Origin: Candidatus Symbiobacter sp.
Lineage (GTDB): Bacteria; Pseudomonadota; Alphaproteobacteria; Elsterales; Elsteraceae
Reading direction: 5' to 3'
Length of the DNA stretch: 6,717 bases
Assembly (NCBI GenBank): GCA_030054015.1
Contig: JASGCR010000119.1
Location: 1 to 6,717, forward strand
Shown here: positions 6,128-6,717 of the stretch, in pieces
How the letters are laid out: every line of letters starts with the position of its first letter
Position numbering within the stretch: the stretch's first letter is position 1
Made by a program: the position numbers and the translations under genes
The notes under the pieces: model-generated
Database searches by the model: none
The model's input: only the letters and a program-made list of their open reading frames with translations
Told to the model about the DNA's origin: nothing

Positions 6128-6151
6128 CCCCCCCTTCTTTAGAAGGGGGGG
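6128..6151. repeat. C7/G7 palindrome in the left arm
   Basis: CCCCCCCTTCT (6128-6138) and AGAAGGGGGGG (6141-6151) form an 11-bp perfect hairpin with a 2-base centre. The same palindrome recurs at 6351-6374 and, cut, at 1-21. It can fold on its own or pair with the opposite arm of the element. Confidence 0.85.
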
Positions 6152-6154
6152 ATA

Positions 6155-6191
6155 GAAAAGCTTGGCGAGTGCTTACGAGCCAAAGCTTTTC
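6155..6191. repeat. Hairpin 1 of the cloverleaf element
   Basis: GAAAAGCTTGGC (6155-6166) pairs with GCCAAAGCTTTTC (6179-6191), leaving one bulged base and a 12-base loop. It starts at the last base of the outer arm. Confidence 0.8.
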
Positions 6192-6255
6192 TTGGGGGGG
6201 TTGGTGTAATAGGTTGATTCTATTAATATATTTTCAACATCACAACCCCCCCAAG
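6191..6255. repeat. Hairpin 2 of the cloverleaf element
   Basis: CTTGGGGGGGTTG (6191-6203) and CAACCCCCCCAAG (6243-6255) are perfect 13-base complements. The AT-rich interior has a further small stem GTTGA (6213-6217) / TCAAC (6234-6238). Confidence 0.85.
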
Positions 6256-6347
6256 TTGAGCTAAGCTGCTGCCGCCGCGTAAGTGAAAGCGGCGGCAAAA
6301 TAAAGTTGTCGCCGCTTTCACTTACGCGGCGACCAGCTAAGCTCAAC
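6255..6347. repeat. Hairpin 3 of the cloverleaf element, enclosing the REP-like pair
   Basis: GTTGAGCTAAGCTG (6255-6268) pairs with CAGCTAAGCTCAAC (6334-6347) at 13 of 14 positions. Only two unpaired bases (6269-6270) separate it from the REP-like pair at 6271-6333, which may have inserted into its loop. Confidence 0.8.
6271..6333. repeat. Head-to-head REP-like hairpin pair, copy 1
   Basis: Two 26-base arms (6271-6296 and 6308-6333) are near-perfect reverse complements around the 11-base loop AAAATAAAGTT (6297-6307). Each arm is also a hairpin in itself: GCCGCCGC/GCGGCGGC in the left and GTCGCCGC/GCGGCGAC in the right, both perfect 8-bp stems. This is the layout of bacterial REP pairs (BIME-like). 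A second copy is at 6669-6717. Confidence 0.85.
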
Positions 6348-6350
6348 TAT

Positions 6351-6374
6351 CCCCCCCTTCTAAAGAAGGGGGGG
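6351..6374. repeat. C7/G7 palindrome in the right arm
   Basis: CCCCCCCTTCT (6351-6361) and AGAAGGGGGGG (6364-6374) form an 11-bp stem with a 2-base centre, the mirror partner of 6128-6151. Confidence 0.85.
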
Positions 6375-6401
6375 TAAAACTAGACTTATTCAGACTTTCC
6401 T

Positions 6402-6586
6402 TAAGGATACTCCGAACAAGTCTCAAAAACAAAAAAAATGGCATTTGCGAGCGGGCGGCTTCGCCCGCGAAGCAATCCAGTAACATCTTGAAATTGCTAG
6501 ATTTTTCTGGATTGCTTCCGGCTTCGCTACGCTCGCCGTCGCAAAGACGCGGCTCTGTTGAAAAGGACTTGTTCAGACCTTCCCTA
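6402..6586. mobile_element. Second TA-bounded element (185 bases) sharing its end with the first
   Basis: The left end TA-AGGATACTCCGAACAAGTC (6402-6422) and the inverted right end (6566-6586, GACTTGTTCAGACCTTCCC-TA) match at 16 of 21 positions. Both resemble the ends of the 310-base element, so one transposase could serve both. Its TA at 6402-6403 is also the final TA of the first element. The interior differs: stems GCGGGCG (6451-6457) / CGCCCGC (6462-6468), GAAGCAATCCAG (6469-6480) / CTGGATTGCTTC (6507-6518) and TTTGCGA (6444-6450) / TCGCAAA (6539-6545). No gene is encoded. Confidence 0.6.
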
Positions 6587-6639
6587 AATGGAGCGTCATT
6601 ACCCGCCGGAGGATTATTCCTTAAAATTCCTGGGGGATT

Positions 6640-6670
6640 ACCCGACACGAAATATCCGTGTAACACGGGT
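6640..6670. repeat. Small bulged hairpin before the second REP-like pair
   Basis: ACCCG+ACACG (6640-6649) pairs with CGTGT (6657-6661) and CGGGT (6666-6670), with a 4-base bulge between the two halves. It touches the second REP-like pair, so the two may be one compound unit. The flanking bases 6587-6639 show no gene. Confidence 0.4.
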
Positions 6671-6717
6671 CGCCGCGTAAGTGAAAGCGGCGACAAAATA
6701 AAGTTGCCGCCGCTTTC
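6669..6717. repeat. Head-to-head REP-like hairpin pair, copy 2, cut by the window end
   Basis: The left arm 6669-6694 and loop AAAATAAAGTT (6695-6705) are followed by the first 12 bases of the right arm. The loop is identical to copy 1 in sequence and orientation. The left arm carries T6670/A6693 where copy 1 has C6272/G6295, and the right arm starts GCC where copy 1 has GTC, so the two arm types are swapped. Confidence 0.8.

Larger units (their letters stand above)
6094..6403. mobile_element. 310-base non-autonomous element with TA-bounded terminal inverted repeats and cloverleaf folding
   Basis: Both ends read TA followed by AGGAAGGTCTGAATAAGTC (left, 6094-6114) or the same with one change (right, 6383-6403, inverted). 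The homology continues inward to GATAG/CTATC, so arms 6094-6155 and 6347-6403 are about 60 bases and differ mainly by a 5-base gap. Inside are three hairpins set end to end: 6155-6191, 6191-6255 and 6255-6347. No protein is encoded. A near-identical end lies at 1-55. Inverted ends on TA dinucleotides are typical of MITEs moved by IS630/Tc1-mariner-type transposases. That family assignment is inference; no transposase is in the window. Confidence 0.75.

Noticed and set aside
1..6403. A composite transposon carrying recG, mltG, fabF and acpP
   Set aside because: The cargo is core housekeeping genes in conserved order with no transposase. Dispersed repeats flanking a chromosomal block are the simpler reading.
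6343..6696. A 117-codon open frame on the minus strand
   Set aside because: It runs through the ends of both repeat elements and their palindromes, has no ribosome site, and its sequence is simply translated repeat (for example Pro-Ser-Leu-Glu-Gly-Gly from the C7/G7 palindrome).
6094..6717. A CRISPR array or tRNA gene in the repeat cluster
   Set aside because: The repeats are inverted and nested, not evenly spaced direct repeats with unique spacers. The cloverleaf lacks tRNA stem lengths, anticodon loop and conserved T-loop bases.

Overview
The window reads as a chromosomal segment of an alphaproteobacterium. The acyl carrier protein, the gene order acpP-fabF-mltG and the RecG sequence all fit that class. 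I cannot name a genus. The coding part is two convergent blocks of housekeeping genes. The right-hand ~950 bases carry no gene and are packed with nested palindromic repeats.

Plus-strand block (about 70-2678): recG, the Holliday-junction/fork-remodelling helicase, probably made from a nearly leaderless transcript. Two tiny membrane-protein genes of unknown function follow, here called orfA (95 aa) and orfB (39 aa). orfB is too short for most gene callers. The two overlap by 4 bases (ATGA) and are probably translationally coupled. orfA opens with an acidic Glu-Ile-Gly repeat encoded by a 9-base tandem repeat.

Minus-strand block (read right to left, about 5950 to 2750): acpP (acyl carrier protein), fabF (ketoacyl-ACP synthase II) and mltG (endolytic peptidoglycan transglycosylase). 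fabF and mltG abut with no spacer. acpP and fabF are separated by 140 bases with two strong stem-loops, which fits acpP being needed in large excess over fabF. The operon ends in an 18-bp stem-loop just after mltG, facing the end of orfB. FabF extends fatty acids carried on ACP, while MltG cuts nascent glycan strands at the membrane, so the operon links lipid and wall synthesis.

Right end (5948-6717): an AT-rich acpP promoter region, then a chain of non-coding mobile-element-like repeats. A 310-base element (6094-6403) has TA-bounded terminal inverted repeats and folds on paper into a cloverleaf: one closing stem and three hairpins joined with no unpaired base between them. A second element (6402-6586) with related ends shares its TA with the first. 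A head-to-head pair of REP-like hairpins lies inside the first element and recurs, cut by the window edge, at 6669-6717. A nearly identical end of the 310-base element also lies at bases 1-55, inverted, so the housekeeping block is framed by inverted copies. No transposase is present; these look like non-autonomous elements moved in trans.

The most notable points are the cloverleaf element, the covariation and arm/loop discordance between the two REP pairs, and the orfA/orfB pair with oppositely charged cytoplasmic parts.
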